Source of the DNA: Faecimorpha sp963627615
GTDB taxonomy: Bacteria; Bacillota; Clostridia; Lachnospirales; Bianqueaceae
Length of the DNA stretch: 13,275 nt
Reading direction: 5' to 3'
Assembly: GCA_963627615.1 (NCBI GenBank)
Contig: CAVGBV010000071.1
Location: 1 to 13,275, forward strand
Every line of letters starts with the position of its first letter. Within the stretch, counting starts at the first letter, position 1. A program made the position numbers and the translations under genes. This document shows, piece by piece, positions 5,190 to 13,273 of the stretch. The notes below the pieces were generated by a model that did no database searches, was not told the origin of the DNA, and worked only from the letters and a program-made list of their open reading frames with translations.

Positions 5190-7217
5190 ATGATACAGCA
5201 AGACAGAATCTATTTCGGAGGAGATTACAATCCGGAGCAGTGGGACGAGGCGACGATAGAGCAGGATATGAAGCTTTTTGAGCAAGCGCATGTCAATATG
5301 GTCGTATTGCCCGTTTTCGGCTGGGCAAAATTGGAGCCGCAGGAGGGCGTTTATGACTTCGAATGGCTGGACCGGATTCTGGATACGCTATGGAGTCATG
5401 GCATTCGCGTCTGTATGGCGACGCCGACAACGGCGCAGCCGGCATGGATGTCCTATAAATATCCGGAAGTTCTGCCGGTGGATATCCAGGGACGCCGCCG
5501 AACCCATGGAATGCGGGTATTCTTCTGCCACAACAGCCCCAAATACCGAGAGAGAGCGGCAGCGATTGCCGAAGCTATGGCCAGCCGCTATCAGCACCAT
5601 CCGGCATTGGCGGGATGGCATATCGCGAATGAATACGGTACCTATTGCTATTGCCCTAATTGTCGGGCCAAGTTTCATGAATGGCTCCGAAAAAGGTATA
5701 AAACGCCGCAGGGACTCAATGAGGCCTGGAATCTGGCATTCTGGGGACGGCAGATTACAGATTTCGAAGAGATGGAGCTGCCCAGCGAGCTGAATGACGA
5801 CTATCGATTCTATCCGCCGATTCAACAGGATTACATGAAGTTCACTACGGACTGCGTGATTGAGTGTTTTGAAAATGAATATCGGATTCTGAAGAAATAC
5901 ACGCCCGCCCTGCCTGTAATGACGAATATGTCCGGCTATATTAAGAAGCTGGATCAATTTGAATTATGTAAGCATCTGGACATCGTGGGATGGGACAATT
6001 ATCCGGCGCCTTTTGAGGATCCTTCGCTTCCGGCATTAAAGCATGACATCATGCGCGGATTAAAGCAGGGCCAGTCCTATTGGGTGACGGAGCAATCCCC
6101 GAATCAGCAGAACTGGCAGCCGTACAATGTCCTGAAGCGGCCGGGAGAGATCCGAAGACTGGCGTATCAGGGACTGGCCCACGGGGCGGATAGTGAGCTC
6201 TTCTTCCAGATGCGTCAGTCGCAGGCCGGACAGGAAAAATTCCATGGAGCGTTGATCAGCCATGAGGGATCCGGAAACACACGGATTTTCCGGGAGATGA
6301 CACAGATCGGGAGAGAGCTCCGGGGGATGGGAGACCTTTCTATCGGCGCAAGAACCGCGGCCCGGGTAGGCCTGATCATGGACTGGCATAACTGGTGGGC
6401 GGTGGAGCTCTCCAGCGGGCCCAGCCGGGACTTGCAGTATCTGCCGCAGGTGCAGAAATACTATAAGGCTTTTTATAAAAGAAATATCGCAGTCGATATT
6501 TTACGATATGATCAGAATCTGGAAGCGTATGATGTGATTCTGACGCCCTGTCTGTATCAGATGCGGGGAGACCTGGCACAGCGGCTGGAGGGTTATGTGC
6601 GGCAGGGGGGCACACTGGTCGCGTCTGTCTTCAGCGGAATCGCTCAGGAAAATGATAAGGTTATTTTGGGCGGATATCCCGGGGGACTTCGAAAGACACT
6701 GGGGATCTGGATTGAAGAGACGGACGCGCTTCCGCCGGACAGGCGCAACCGGATGCGGATCGTAGCGGAAGGATTTACCAGGACAAACTATGATTGCGGG
6801 ATGCTTTTTGATAATATCCATCTGGAAGGGGCAGAAGCACTGGCAGTCTATGAGCGGGAGTTCTATGCGGGAGTTCCTTGTGCAACCCGATACGAGCTGA
6901 CGAAGGGGGTCTCCTATTATGTGGGGACGGACCCCGAGCCGCAGTTCTTAGATGACTTGGCAGACAGAATCTGCCGTGAAAAAGCTTTGCGGGCTCCGAT
7001 GGAGGTCCCGGAAGGGGTGGAGTGTACCAGATGGTATACAGATCAAAATGAGATTTTCTATCTGATTAATCACACAGATGAAGAGAAGAAAATCAGATTC
7101 CCGGAAGGGTTGCGCTGTGCATGGGATGATTCGCCCTGCATGGGAGAAGAACCTCTGAGGGCGGGAGACGTGCGGATTGTCTACCGGCCGTTAGCGGATA
7201 CAGGAAGGACGGAGTAA
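5190..7217 (+). CDS. beta-galactosidase, glycoside hydrolase family 42
   Basis: A 675-residue cytoplasmic GH42 enzyme (no signal peptide) that would hydrolyse terminal beta-galactosides from imported oligosaccharides. The family opening YFGGDYNPEQW is at 8-18. The acid/base Glu148 follows Asn in WHIANEYG, and the nucleophile Glu301 is in YWVTEQSPN. The four cysteines of the GH42 zinc site are present: Cys113 in FFCHNSP, then Cys153, Cys155 and Cys158 in CYCPNC. The order after the TIM barrel is the usual one: a trimerisation domain (from about 395, with LIMDWHNWWAVE) and a short C-terminal beta domain ending about residue 670. The ATG is fixed by AGGAGGG just upstream and by the family N-terminus. 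Transcribed divergently from the acid-sugar operon. Its 3' end overlaps the convergent oxidoreductase gene by 27 bases, with no hairpin between them. Substrate may be a galactan or a lacto- or galacto-oligosaccharide; GH42 members also accept alpha-L-arabinopyranosides. Confidence 0.95.
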   Translation: MIQQDRIYFGGDYNPEQWDEATIEQDMKLFEQAHVNMVVLPVFGWAKLEPQEGVYDFEWLDRILDTLWSHGIRVCMATPTTAQPAWMSYKYPEVLPVDIQGRRRTHGMRVFFCHNSPKYRERAAAIAEAMASRYQHHPALAGWHIANEYGTYCYCPNCRAKFHEWLRKRYKTPQGLNEAWNLAFWGRQITDFEEMELPSELNDDYRFYPPIQQDYMKFTTDCVIECFENEYRILKKYTPALPVMTNMSGYIKKLDQFELCKHLDIVGWDNYPAPFEDPSLPALKHDIMRGLKQGQSYWVTEQSPNQQNWQPYNVLKRPGEIRRLAYQGLAHGADSELFFQMRQSQAGQEKFHGALISHEGSGNTRIFREMTQIGRELRGMGDLSIGARTAARVGLIMDWHNWWAVELSSGPSRDLQYLPQVQKYYKAFYKRNIAVDILRYDQNLEAYDVILTPCLYQMRGDLAQRLEGYVRQGGTLVASVFSGIAQENDKVILGGYPGGLRKTLGIWIEETDALPPDRRNRMRIVAEGFTRTNYDCGMLFDNIHLEGAEALAVYEREFYAGVPCATRYELTKGVSYYVGTDPEPQFLDDLADRICREKALRAPMEVPEGVECTRWYTDQNEIFYLINHTDEEKKIRFPEGLRCAWDDSPCMGEEPLRAGDVRIVYRPLADTGRTE

Positions 7218-8639
7218 ATCGGCCTGAGCGGGATCGTCGAGGAGTCGGCCGTCGTAGTCAAAGCGGGAGCCATGGCAAGGGCAATCCCAGCTTAGTTCGT
7301 CCGGGTTCCATTCCAATTGACATCCCATGTGAGGGCAGAAGGGTTCCACACAGTGGATTTTCCCGCTTTTTTCACGGTAGATGCCTACTTTTTCTCCATG
7401 GAGGGAGACGATGCCGCCATGCCCGGGACTTATAGCGCCTGCCGCGACAGAAGGCGGGAGAAAGCGTCGTAGAAGTGCTTTGGCATTGTGTTGGGCATCA
7501 TGGATGAGATTCCCGGCACTGGCCCATAGGGTGTGGCGGGACGGGGTGAACAGATCAGCATAGGGTGTCGGGACGCCGCAGATCAGATCCCGCAGCAGAA
7601 GCGCCGCTGTCATGCTATGTGTTATTCCCCATTTGTCAAAGCCGGATGCGATATACCAGTCCGGTTCCGCGGAAGAATAAGGCCCAATATACGGAACCGA
7701 ATCCGGAGTGACGCAGTCCTGAGCGGACCAACGGCAGACCAGACGGGATTCGGGCCACCAGCGGGCAGCTGCTTTTCGCAGCATTTCATATCTTCCGCCG
7801 CTATTGGAGCCGGTACGGTGTCCGCCGCCTTCCAAAAGCAGAATGTTTCCGGCACTGCGCATTGACCAATTCCTACTGGGATCAATGCCGAGATACATTC
7901 CCTTTAGAGAAGTTGTATTTTTTAGAGCCAGACAGTATCCACGCTCCTGGTGCATCCGTAGAAAATAATACCCTGGCTGATTGACAAAGGGATAGTGGCA
8001 GGTGAAGAGGATCCGTTCGGCGGTTACCGTTCCATGGTCGGTCTGGATGGTGTGTCCGCGGACGCTTAGGACCTGGGTATGCTCATAGATCGTAAGTTCC
8101 CTTGCGAGAGCATGCAGAAAGAGAAGAGGATGAAACTGCGCCTGATGATCAAAACGCAGACATCCGCGGACAGGAAAGGGCAGTTCTTCCGTATGTGTCA
8201 GCCAGGCGGAGATGCCAAGAGATCTTGCCGCCTTCAGCTCCATCTCCAGAGCCGGCAGGTTGGATACCGTATAGAGATAGCTGGAGCGTTCCTCATAGCC
8301 GCAGGAAATTCCCTTATCGCCAATCAGTCTTTTGTAAGTGCGGACAGACTTCTGCGCGGCATCCGCATAGAGGCCAGCCATCCTTTGGCCGAGAGTTTGA
8401 ATCAATTGATGATAGATCAGACCATGCTGTGCCGTGATTTTAGCGGTGGAATTTCCGCTCTGGCCGCTTCCGATACGATCTGCCTCCAGTACGATGGCAG
8501 GGATATTCTGTTCCTTTAGCATGTAAGCGCATAGAATACCGGCAAGGCCGCCGCCGATGATCGCGACAGGAGTATACAGGTCTCCGGGCAGGGACGGAAA
8601 TTCTGCAGGAGTGACCGTTGCGTGCCATAGAGATTGCAT
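7191..8639 (-). CDS. FAD-dependent oxidoreductase (DAO type) with C-terminal Rieske 2Fe-2S domain
   Basis: A 482-residue fusion. Residues about 23-370 form a D-amino-acid-oxidase-like FAD domain: the dinucleotide-binding IIGGGLAG (27-34) after a beta strand, a GNSTAKITAQHGLIY block typical of this family, and a C-terminal FAD-contact block YIASGFDKWGITHSMTAALLL (split here: YIASGFDKWG, then ITHSMTAALLL). Residues about 405-480 are a Rieske domain with ligands Cys435 and His437 (CPHMGC) and Cys453 and His456 (CPCHGSRF); the extra Cys440 and Cys455 are the pair that forms a disulfide in bc1-type Rieske proteins. Soluble, no membrane segment. The reaction is unknown; electrons would pass between the flavin and a partner through the cluster. 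The ATG matches the family N-terminus (SLW....FP.L.GD). Its Shine-Dalgarno GAGGTGA is buried in a hairpin behind the dipeptidase gene. The 3' end overlaps the GH42 gene by 27 bases. Confidence 0.92.
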   Translation of the reverse strand: MQSLWHATVTPAEFPSLPGDLYTPVAIIGGGLAGILCAYMLKEQNIPAIVLEADRIGSGQSGNSTAKITAQHGLIYHQLIQTLGQRMAGLYADAAQKSVRTYKRLIGDKGISCGYEERSSYLYTVSNLPALEMELKAARSLGISAWLTHTEELPFPVRGCLRFDHQAQFHPLLFLHALARELTIYEHTQVLSVRGHTIQTDHGTVTAERILFTCHYPFVNQPGYYFLRMHQERGYCLALKNTTSLKGMYLGIDPSRNWSMRSAGNILLLEGGGHRTGSNSGGRYEMLRKAAARWWPESRLVCRWSAQDCVTPDSVPYIGPYSSAEPDWYIASGFDKWGITHSMTAALLLRDLICGVPTPYADLFTPSRHTLWASAGNLIHDAQHNAKALLRRFLPPSVAAGAISPGHGGIVSLHGEKVGIYREKSGKIHCVEPFCPHMGCQLEWNPDELSWDCPCHGSRFDYDGRLLDDPAQADLLRPSCIR

Positions 8640-8684
8640 AAAAAATCACCTCGTTGGATAGGCTTCCCAACGAGGTGATTTTTT
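8640..8684 (-). promoter_or_regulatory. 18-bp hairpin: terminator-like, sequesters the downstream Shine-Dalgarno
   Basis: The arms 8667-8684 and 8640-8657 are perfectly complementary over 18 bp, with a 9-nt loop. On the - strand the 5' arm starts inside the dipeptidase stop codon (8685-8683). The 3' arm holds GAGGTGA (8652-8646), the Shine-Dalgarno of the oxidoreductase gene, followed by six T's that run directly into its ATG at 8639. As RNA this would be a strong stem ending in U6, so it can end transcription, and in any transcript that continues it hides the ribosome binding site. The T tract is also present on the + strand. Confidence 0.8.
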
Positions 8685-10029
8685 ATGCGGTGAGCATCCG
8701 GTACATGGCTTCCAGACAGATCTGCGCATGCAGTTTCATTTTTTCAATCCGCACCTTTTCATTGCAGTTGTGTGCGTCCGCTTTTTCACCGACAAAGTTG
8801 GCGCCGAAGGCGACGCCGTGTCCGAACATCTGGCGGGCATAGGTACCGCCGCCCATGGAGTAGACGGAGCATTCCTCTCCGGTGATCTCCTTGTAGGCTC
8901 CGCTGAGCAGCGTGACCAGTGGACTGTCTTTGGGCAGATACAACGGTACGTCGTCGGAGACCAGATGGAAGGCCAGACCAGCTTCCTTCGTGTGTTTTTT
9001 CAGAATCGAAGCGATTTCCCGGCCATCACAGGTTGCAGGATAACGGATGTCTACGACAAAGCGGGAATTTTCAACGATTCCCAGATTAAAGGTTAGCGGT
9101 CCGCTTACTTCATCGCTGCAGGCAACACCGTAGAGGCTTCCGTCACTGGTCAGCCCGATGGAACGGTGGATCCAGCTGTAGAAATCTCCAAGGCGTTCGC
9201 CAAAAGTCTGGTATAGAAGTTCAATTAAATGGGAGGCGGCATTGACGCCGTTTTGCGGTGCGGAAGCGTGTCCGGCCCGACCGCGGCTCAGGATATGAAG
9301 GCCGCCATCAATGGAGGTACACTCGAAATTTCCGTGTTTTGCGGCTTCTATCAGCTGCGCAGCCTCAGCGGAAGAACACAGAATATCGGCTTCCGCTTTA
9401 TAGGGAACAGCATTGACGACTGTTCCGGCGTGGAAGCTGCGGATGATGGGGGAGGGAGCGCCGGTTACTTCAAAACGCATCAGTCCCTTTTCACAGTGGC
9501 AGATACCGTAATGCCCATCCGGTGTAAAGCCCATGGTGGGATGCTGTTCCTTGGAAAAATAATGCTTCATATCGTCCATGCCGATTTCTTCTCCGGATCC
9601 AAGGACAACGCGGAGCTTGCGGTTCCCTTGAATCCCGGCATCCTTTAACGCTCTCAGACAGTGGAGCGTGATGACAGCAGGTCCCTTGTTGTCAAGGACG
9701 CCGCGGCCATAGAGAAAACCATCCCGTTCTGATAAGGTAAAGGGATCGCTCACCCAGCCTTCACCGGCAGGCACGACATCCAGATGCGCCATGACGACTG
9801 CATTTTCGTCGCCCTCGCCATATTCGGCGTGAATGGCGTAGTAGTCGGAGTTTTTGACTTTTAAACCATAGCCCTGTGCCAGTTCCAGCGCCTTATCCAG
9901 CGCACGGGCCGGTTCCTTTCCATAAGGGTAGATACCGTCGGGAGCCCCGCAGACAGAAGGGATAGCGACAATGGCTCCAAGATCCCGTACGATATCATCC
10001 CAGTAATCCAGAATTCTGTTTCCAAACAT
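8683..10029 (-). CDS. pepV: M20 family metallo-dipeptidase (PepV/Sapep type)
   Basis: A cytoplasmic two-metal dipeptidase of 448 residues, the usual length for PepV-like enzymes, that releases amino acids from dipeptides. Metal and catalytic residues are visible: His82 and Asp84 in MAHLDVVPAGEGW, bridging Asp113 in GRGVLDNKGP, catalytic Glu147 and metal Glu148 in GSGEEIG, Asp171 in TPDGHYGICHCEKG, and the C-terminal metal His in DAHNCNEKV. An inserted lid/dimerisation domain follows in the middle (about 185-380). The ATG follows GAGGAGG at good spacing. It starts 26 bases after the tex stop, so the two are most likely co-transcribed, and it ends inside the hairpin that covers the next gene's ribosome binding site. 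PepV versus another M20A dipeptidase (staphylococcal Sapep) cannot be separated by eye. Confidence 0.92.
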   Translation of the reverse strand: MFGNRILDYWDDIVRDLGAIVAIPSVCGAPDGIYPYGKEPARALDKALELAQGYGLKVKNSDYYAIHAEYGEGDENAVVMAHLDVVPAGEGWVSDPFTLSERDGFLYGRGVLDNKGPAVITLHCLRALKDAGIQGNRKLRVVLGSGEEIGMDDMKHYFSKEQHPTMGFTPDGHYGICHCEKGLMRFEVTGAPSPIIRSFHAGTVVNAVPYKAEADILCSSAEAAQLIEAAKHGNFECTSIDGGLHILSRGRAGHASAPQNGVNAASHLIELLYQTFGERLGDFYSWIHRSIGLTSDGSLYGVACSDEVSGPLTFNLGIVENSRFVVDIRYPATCDGREIASILKKHTKEAGLAFHLVSDDVPLYLPKDSPLVTLLSGAYKEITGEECSVYSMGGGTYARQMFGHGVAFGANFVGEKADAHNCNEKVRIEKMKLHAQICLEAMYRMLTA

Positions 10030-10055
10030 AGTAGGTTCCTCCTCAATTGAATTGG

Positions 10056-12221
10056 TCAGACAGGTTTTTTCATGGTGAGGCCGATCCGGTTTCTTGCAAG
10101 GTCCACACTCAGGACCCAGACCTTTACGATATCGCCGACCTTCAGAACATCAGCAGGGTGCTTGACATATTCTTTGCGGATCTGTGTGATATGCACCAGA
10201 CCGTCCTGATGCACGCCGATATCGACAAACGCGCCGAAATCCACCACGTTTCGAACCGTTCCGGTCAGTTCCATACCGACGGCCAGATCCTTGATATCTT
10301 TGATATCGCTACGCACTTCGGCAACGGGAATATCCTCGCGGGGGTCGCGTCCGGGCTTGAGAAGCTCCTTGACGATATCCTCCAAGGTCGGAGCGCCGAT
10401 CTCAAGCCTCCTGGAAACTTCATCCAAGCCGCCCAGTGCATCCATCCGTTCCCGAAGATCTCCGTAACCTGCAGAAGCCAGATGTTTGGAATCATATCCG
10501 CATAGAGTAAGCAGGGCCGAGGCTGCCGGATAGGACTCCGGATGGACGGCAGTATGGTCCAAAACATTGGCGCTCTCATGAACACGAAGAAAACCGGCGC
10601 ATTGTTCAAAAGCTTTAGGACCAAGCTTCGGAACCTTTTTCAGTTCTGCACGGGAATGAAAAGCTCCGTTCTCTTCCCGATAGCTTACGATATTTTTGGC
10701 AACCGTCGGGGAGACGCCAGCGATGTTTTTGAGAAGCGAAGGAGAGGCAGTATTCAGATCGACGCCGACCGTATTAACACAATCCTCGACAACACCGTCC
10801 AGAGTCTCACTGAGCCGTTTTTGCGGCATATCATGCTGGTATTGGCCGACACCAATTGCCTTGGGGTCGATTTTGACAAGCTCGGCCAGAGGATCCTGAA
10901 GGCGGTGAGCAATGGATACGGCGCTTCTCAGGGTCAGATCCAGCTCAGGGTATTCCTCCGCGGCAAGTTTGGAGGCGGAGTAGACGGAAGCACCGGCTTC
11001 ACTCACGATCATGTATCGCACCGTTCCCGTAAGCCCCTCTTCCTTCAAGAGAGTATCGGTAAAGATTTCGGTTTCTTTAGAAGCGGTTCCGTTGCCGATG
11101 GCGATCAGCTCCGCGTGATGTTTGAGAATGAGCCGCTTTAGGATCCGTTTGGATTCGGCAACTTTGGCTTCGCTGTGGGTCGGATAGATGACGGTAGTCT
11201 CCAGAACATGTCCTGTCGCGTCTACAACAGCGGTTTTGCAGCCGGTACGATATCCGGGATCCAGTCCGATGGTGACTTTTCCTTTGACAGGAGGCGCCAG
11301 AAGAAGCTGGCGCAGATTCATACCGAAGATCTTGATTGCGTTTTCCGAGGCGGCCTCGGTCAGGTCGTTCCGGATCTCCCGTTCCAATGCGGGGTAGATC
11401 AGTCGGTCGTAGGCATCGAGCGCTGCGGTACGGACCGCTTCGCAGCAGGCAGAGGAGTTGTTTCGGACATAGGCTTTGGTGACGATACGCTGTGTCCTTA
11501 TGGGATCGGCTTCTATCGTAACCTTGAGATACCCTTCGCGTTCTCCGCGGTTGACAGCCAGTACCCGGTGGCCGGCAATACCCTGAACGCTCTGATGAAA
11601 GTCATAATACATACTATAGACCGAGGTTTCCTCTGTCGTTCCCTTGGAAACCAGAACACCGTCCGCGTTCATTTTCTCACGGAGCTGCTTACGGAGCGCT
11701 GCGTCATCAGAAATGGTTTCAGCAATGATATCCAGCGCACCCTGTAAGGCCTCTTCGGGAGAGGAGACACCTTTTTCCGGATCCACGTACTCCGCGGCTA
11801 AAGTCAGCGGCTCTGGACTTTTGCGTGTTTGGGCAAGAATCATATCAGCCAGAGGCGCAAGGCCTTTTTCTTTTGCGACGCTGGCACGGGTTTTTCGTTT
11901 GGGTCGGTAAGGACGGTAGATGTCGTCCAGCTCCGAGAGTGTCTGAGCTTGGCGCAGAGCCTGCGCGATTTCGTCCGTCATAGCGCCTGCTGCTTCGATC
12001 AGGGAATGAATGCTGTCCCGCTTTTCATCCAGACTGCGCAGATAATCCAAACGATCCGAGATCTCACGGATTTTCTGATCATCCAGCGAACCATGAGCCT
12101 CTTTGCGATAACGAGCAATAAAGGGAATGGTATTGCCCTCACCGAGCAGGTCAATCACCGCCTGAATCTGTTTGGCAGCCAAACCAAATTGCGCGGCCAG
12201 TACCTGAGCGTAATCGGTCAT
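10056..12221 (-). CDS. tex: Tex, S1-domain RNA-binding transcription accessory protein
   Basis: A 721-residue Tex protein, the expected length. Tex binds nucleic acid and is linked to transcription or RNA handling, stress survival and, in some species, toxin expression. Domains in order: an N-terminal helical Tex domain opening with LLGEGNTIPFIARYRKEAHG (about 25-44), and a YqgF/RNase H-like domain beginning KVTIGLDPGYRTGCKTAVVD (about 315-440). A helix-hairpin-helix region follows (about 488-545; LNTASPSLLKNIAGVSPTVA and LGPKAFEQCAGFLRV), then a C-terminal S1 domain (about 649-718; GTVRNVVDFGAFVDIGVHQD and GLVHITQI). The ATG is preceded by GTGAGGA and a good promoter. First gene of the operon tex-dipeptidase-oxidoreductase. 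The protein ends with a short KKPV after S1, lacking the longer basic tail some homologues carry. Confidence 0.97.
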   Translation of the reverse strand: MTDYAQVLAAQFGLAAKQIQAVIDLLGEGNTIPFIARYRKEAHGSLDDQKIREISDRLDYLRSLDEKRDSIHSLIEAAGAMTDEIAQALRQAQTLSELDDIYRPYRPKRKTRASVAKEKGLAPLADMILAQTRKSPEPLTLAAEYVDPEKGVSSPEEALQGALDIIAETISDDAALRKQLREKMNADGVLVSKGTTEETSVYSMYYDFHQSVQGIAGHRVLAVNRGEREGYLKVTIEADPIRTQRIVTKAYVRNNSSACCEAVRTAALDAYDRLIYPALEREIRNDLTEAASENAIKIFGMNLRQLLLAPPVKGKVTIGLDPGYRTGCKTAVVDATGHVLETTVIYPTHSEAKVAESKRILKRLILKHHAELIAIGNGTASKETEIFTDTLLKEEGLTGTVRYMIVSEAGASVYSASKLAAEEYPELDLTLRSAVSIAHRLQDPLAELVKIDPKAIGVGQYQHDMPQKRLSETLDGVVEDCVNTVGVDLNTASPSLLKNIAGVSPTVAKNIVSYREENGAFHSRAELKKVPKLGPKAFEQCAGFLRVHESANVLDHTAVHPESYPAASALLTLCGYDSKHLASAGYGDLRERMDALGGLDEVSRRLEIGAPTLEDIVKELLKPGRDPREDIPVAEVRSDIKDIKDLAVGMELTGTVRNVVDFGAFVDIGVHQDGLVHITQIRKEYVKHPADVLKVGDIVKVWVLSVDLARNRIGLTMKKPV

Positions 12222-12263
12222 TATATCTTTTCCTCACTTTCTGTTCATGGTAGTACGGTCTCT

Positions 12264-12293
12264 ATTATAGCACAGCAGGAAAGAGTTTGGCAA
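12264..12293 (-). promoter_or_regulatory. sigma-70-type promoter of tex
   Basis: On the - strand TTGCCA (-35, 12293-12288, one mismatch) and a perfect TATAAT (-10, 12269-12264) with an 18-bp spacer. The predicted start near 12257 gives a leader of about 35 bases before the tex ATG. Confidence 0.7.
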
Positions 12294-12367
12294 GGGAAAA
12301 GGTTCTACTGGAGAGGATGCGGCATATCCTATAAAGATGGCTGAAATCCGTCGTTCTTGTCATTTAT

Positions 12368-12395
12368 CACAAAATTAATTTGTTTTTAATTTGTG
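12368..12395. repeat. AT-rich inverted repeat upstream of the CBS gene
   Basis: CACAAAATTAA (12368-12378) and TTAATTTGTG (12386-12395) pair over 10 bp with one unpaired A and a 7-nt loop. It lies just upstream of a candidate promoter, so it could be an operator; it could also be chance in an AT-rich gap. The gap 12222-12499 otherwise holds the tex promoter, a possible CBS promoter and no gene. Confidence 0.35.
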
Positions 12396-12399
12396 GTTC

Positions 12400-12428
12400 A
12401 TGGATTTTTTACAACTGTACGATACAAT
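12400..12428 (+). promoter_or_regulatory. tentative promoter of the CBS gene
   Basis: TACAAT (12423-12428) is one base from the -10 consensus. No good -35 box stands 16-18 bp ahead (ATGGAT at 12400), so this is weak. It would leave a leader of about 65 bases ending in a near-perfect AGGAGGTGAT ribosome binding site before the ATG at 12500. Confidence 0.35.
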
Positions 12429-12499
12429 AGAAACTGCCGTAATTCGGTGGTTTTAAGACCGTCGGATATGGGGCACAGAAAAAGTCAGGAGGTGATGCG

Positions 12500-12922
12500 A
12501 TGAATATAGCGTTTTTTCTGACCCCGAAGAATGACGTAGTGTATCTTTCCAAGAAGATGACATTGCGCCAGGCGATGGAAAAGATGGAATACCATCGTTA
12601 CAAAGCGATTCCAATATTGGATGAAGAAGGAGGATACTACGGGGTGTTGACGGAAGGAGACATTCTGTGGGAAATGAAGCGCAATCCCGGATTGACATTT
12701 CAGGATACGGGCAAGCTGCTGCTGGAAAATATTCCGCGGTATTGGCAGTACAAGCCGGTGCCGATCAGCGCGACAATGGATAGTCTGATCAATGTCGCCA
12801 ATATGCAGAGCTTTGTGCCGGTTGTGGATGACAGTGGGATCTTTATCGGGATTATCAAGCGCGGAGATATTTTGAATTATTGTTATAAACAGATGAAAAT
12901 CAGCGAAGAAGCCTGTTCATAA
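12500..12922 (+). CDS. two-CBS-domain protein
   Basis: A stand-alone CBS pair (Bateman module) of 140 residues. Such modules bind adenine nucleotides (AMP, ATP, c-di-AMP or similar) and act as energy or nucleotide sensors. CBS1 spans about residues 7-60, with the core YHRYKAIPILDEEGGYYGVL and the closing TEGDIL. CBS2 spans about 84-133, with QSFVPVVDDSGIFIGIIKRG and DIL. No catalytic or DNA-binding domain is attached, so the partner is not visible. The opening MNIAFFLTPKNDVVYL is characteristic of a group common in Clostridia. The start is fixed by AGGAGGTGAT 7 nt upstream. It is transcribed away from tex and toward the dehydrogenase gene on the other strand; no + strand terminator with a T tract follows it. 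Confidence 0.93.
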   Translation: MNIAFFLTPKNDVVYLSKKMTLRQAMEKMEYHRYKAIPILDEEGGYYGVLTEGDILWEMKRNPGLTFQDTGKLLLENIPRYWQYKPVPISATMDSLINVANMQSFVPVVDDSGIFIGIIKRGDILNYCYKQMKISEEACS

Positions 12923-12934
12923 GTATATAGCATA

Positions 12935-12981
12935 ATAAAAAGGACTGCTGCCACCGGTTAAGAATCGGTGAACAGCAGTCC
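12935..12981 (-). terminator. intrinsic terminator of the Gfo/Idh/MocA gene
   Basis: GGACTGCTG (12942-12950) pairs with CAGCAGTCC (12973-12981), with a second inner stem CACCG/CGGTG above a small asymmetric bulge. On the - strand the stem is followed by a T-rich tract (TTTTTATTATG). It lies a few bases after the stop at 12989. On the + strand there is no T tract, so it serves the - strand gene; it may still slow + strand transcription from the CBS gene. Confidence 0.85.
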
Positions 12982-12988
12982 GTCCAGT

Positions 12989-13273
12989 TTAAAGGGAAAG
13001 AATACGGTGTTGATCCGCGGCTTCCTGGGCTTTCAGAGCAACATAGGTACTGTAGAGGCAATCCTCCGTTGTGATGAGTCCGCCGGATTCTCCCTGCATG
13101 GTCCGTACAAAATCTTCAAAGAGAAGGCGGGGAGCATGGGATAAAGGCATGGGCTGACATCCGTCATGCGTGTCATTGATCAGATAGACCATAGAATCAC
13201 GAACTTCCAGAACCCCTGCGCTGCCGACGATCCGCAGACGGTCATCTCCATGAGTGGGAGCGTTTTCGGGACG
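12989..13273 (-). CDS. Gfo/Idh/MocA family oxidoreductase, C-terminal part
   Basis: The frame stays open to the window edge, giving 94 visible codons, well upstream of the first internal ATG at 13192. Residues GDDRLRIVGSAGVLEVRD, then MVYLIND and the end EDCLYSTYVALKAQEAADQH, match the C-terminal alpha/beta domain of NAD(P)-dependent sugar and inositol dehydrogenases of the Gfo/Idh/MocA family: a G-D-x-R-L-x-I-x-G strand, then a helix before a final A-Q-E-A-A. The nucleotide-binding N-terminal Rossmann domain and the catalytic Lys/His lie outside the window, so the substrate cannot be guessed. Followed by a strong terminator, so it is the last gene of its transcript. Confidence 0.85.
   Translation of the reverse strand, partial: RPENAPTHGDDRLRIVGSAGVLEVRDSMVYLINDTHDGCQPMPLSHAPRLLFEDFVRTMQGESGGLITTEDCLYSTYVALKAQEAADQHRILSL

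Noticed and set aside
5388..5957. 189-codon - strand ORF inside the GH42 gene
   Set aside because: Opposite to conserved GH42 active-site sequence; no start signal.
11175..11747. 190-codon + strand ORF inside tex
   Set aside because: Antisense of the Tex core; translation shows no family features.
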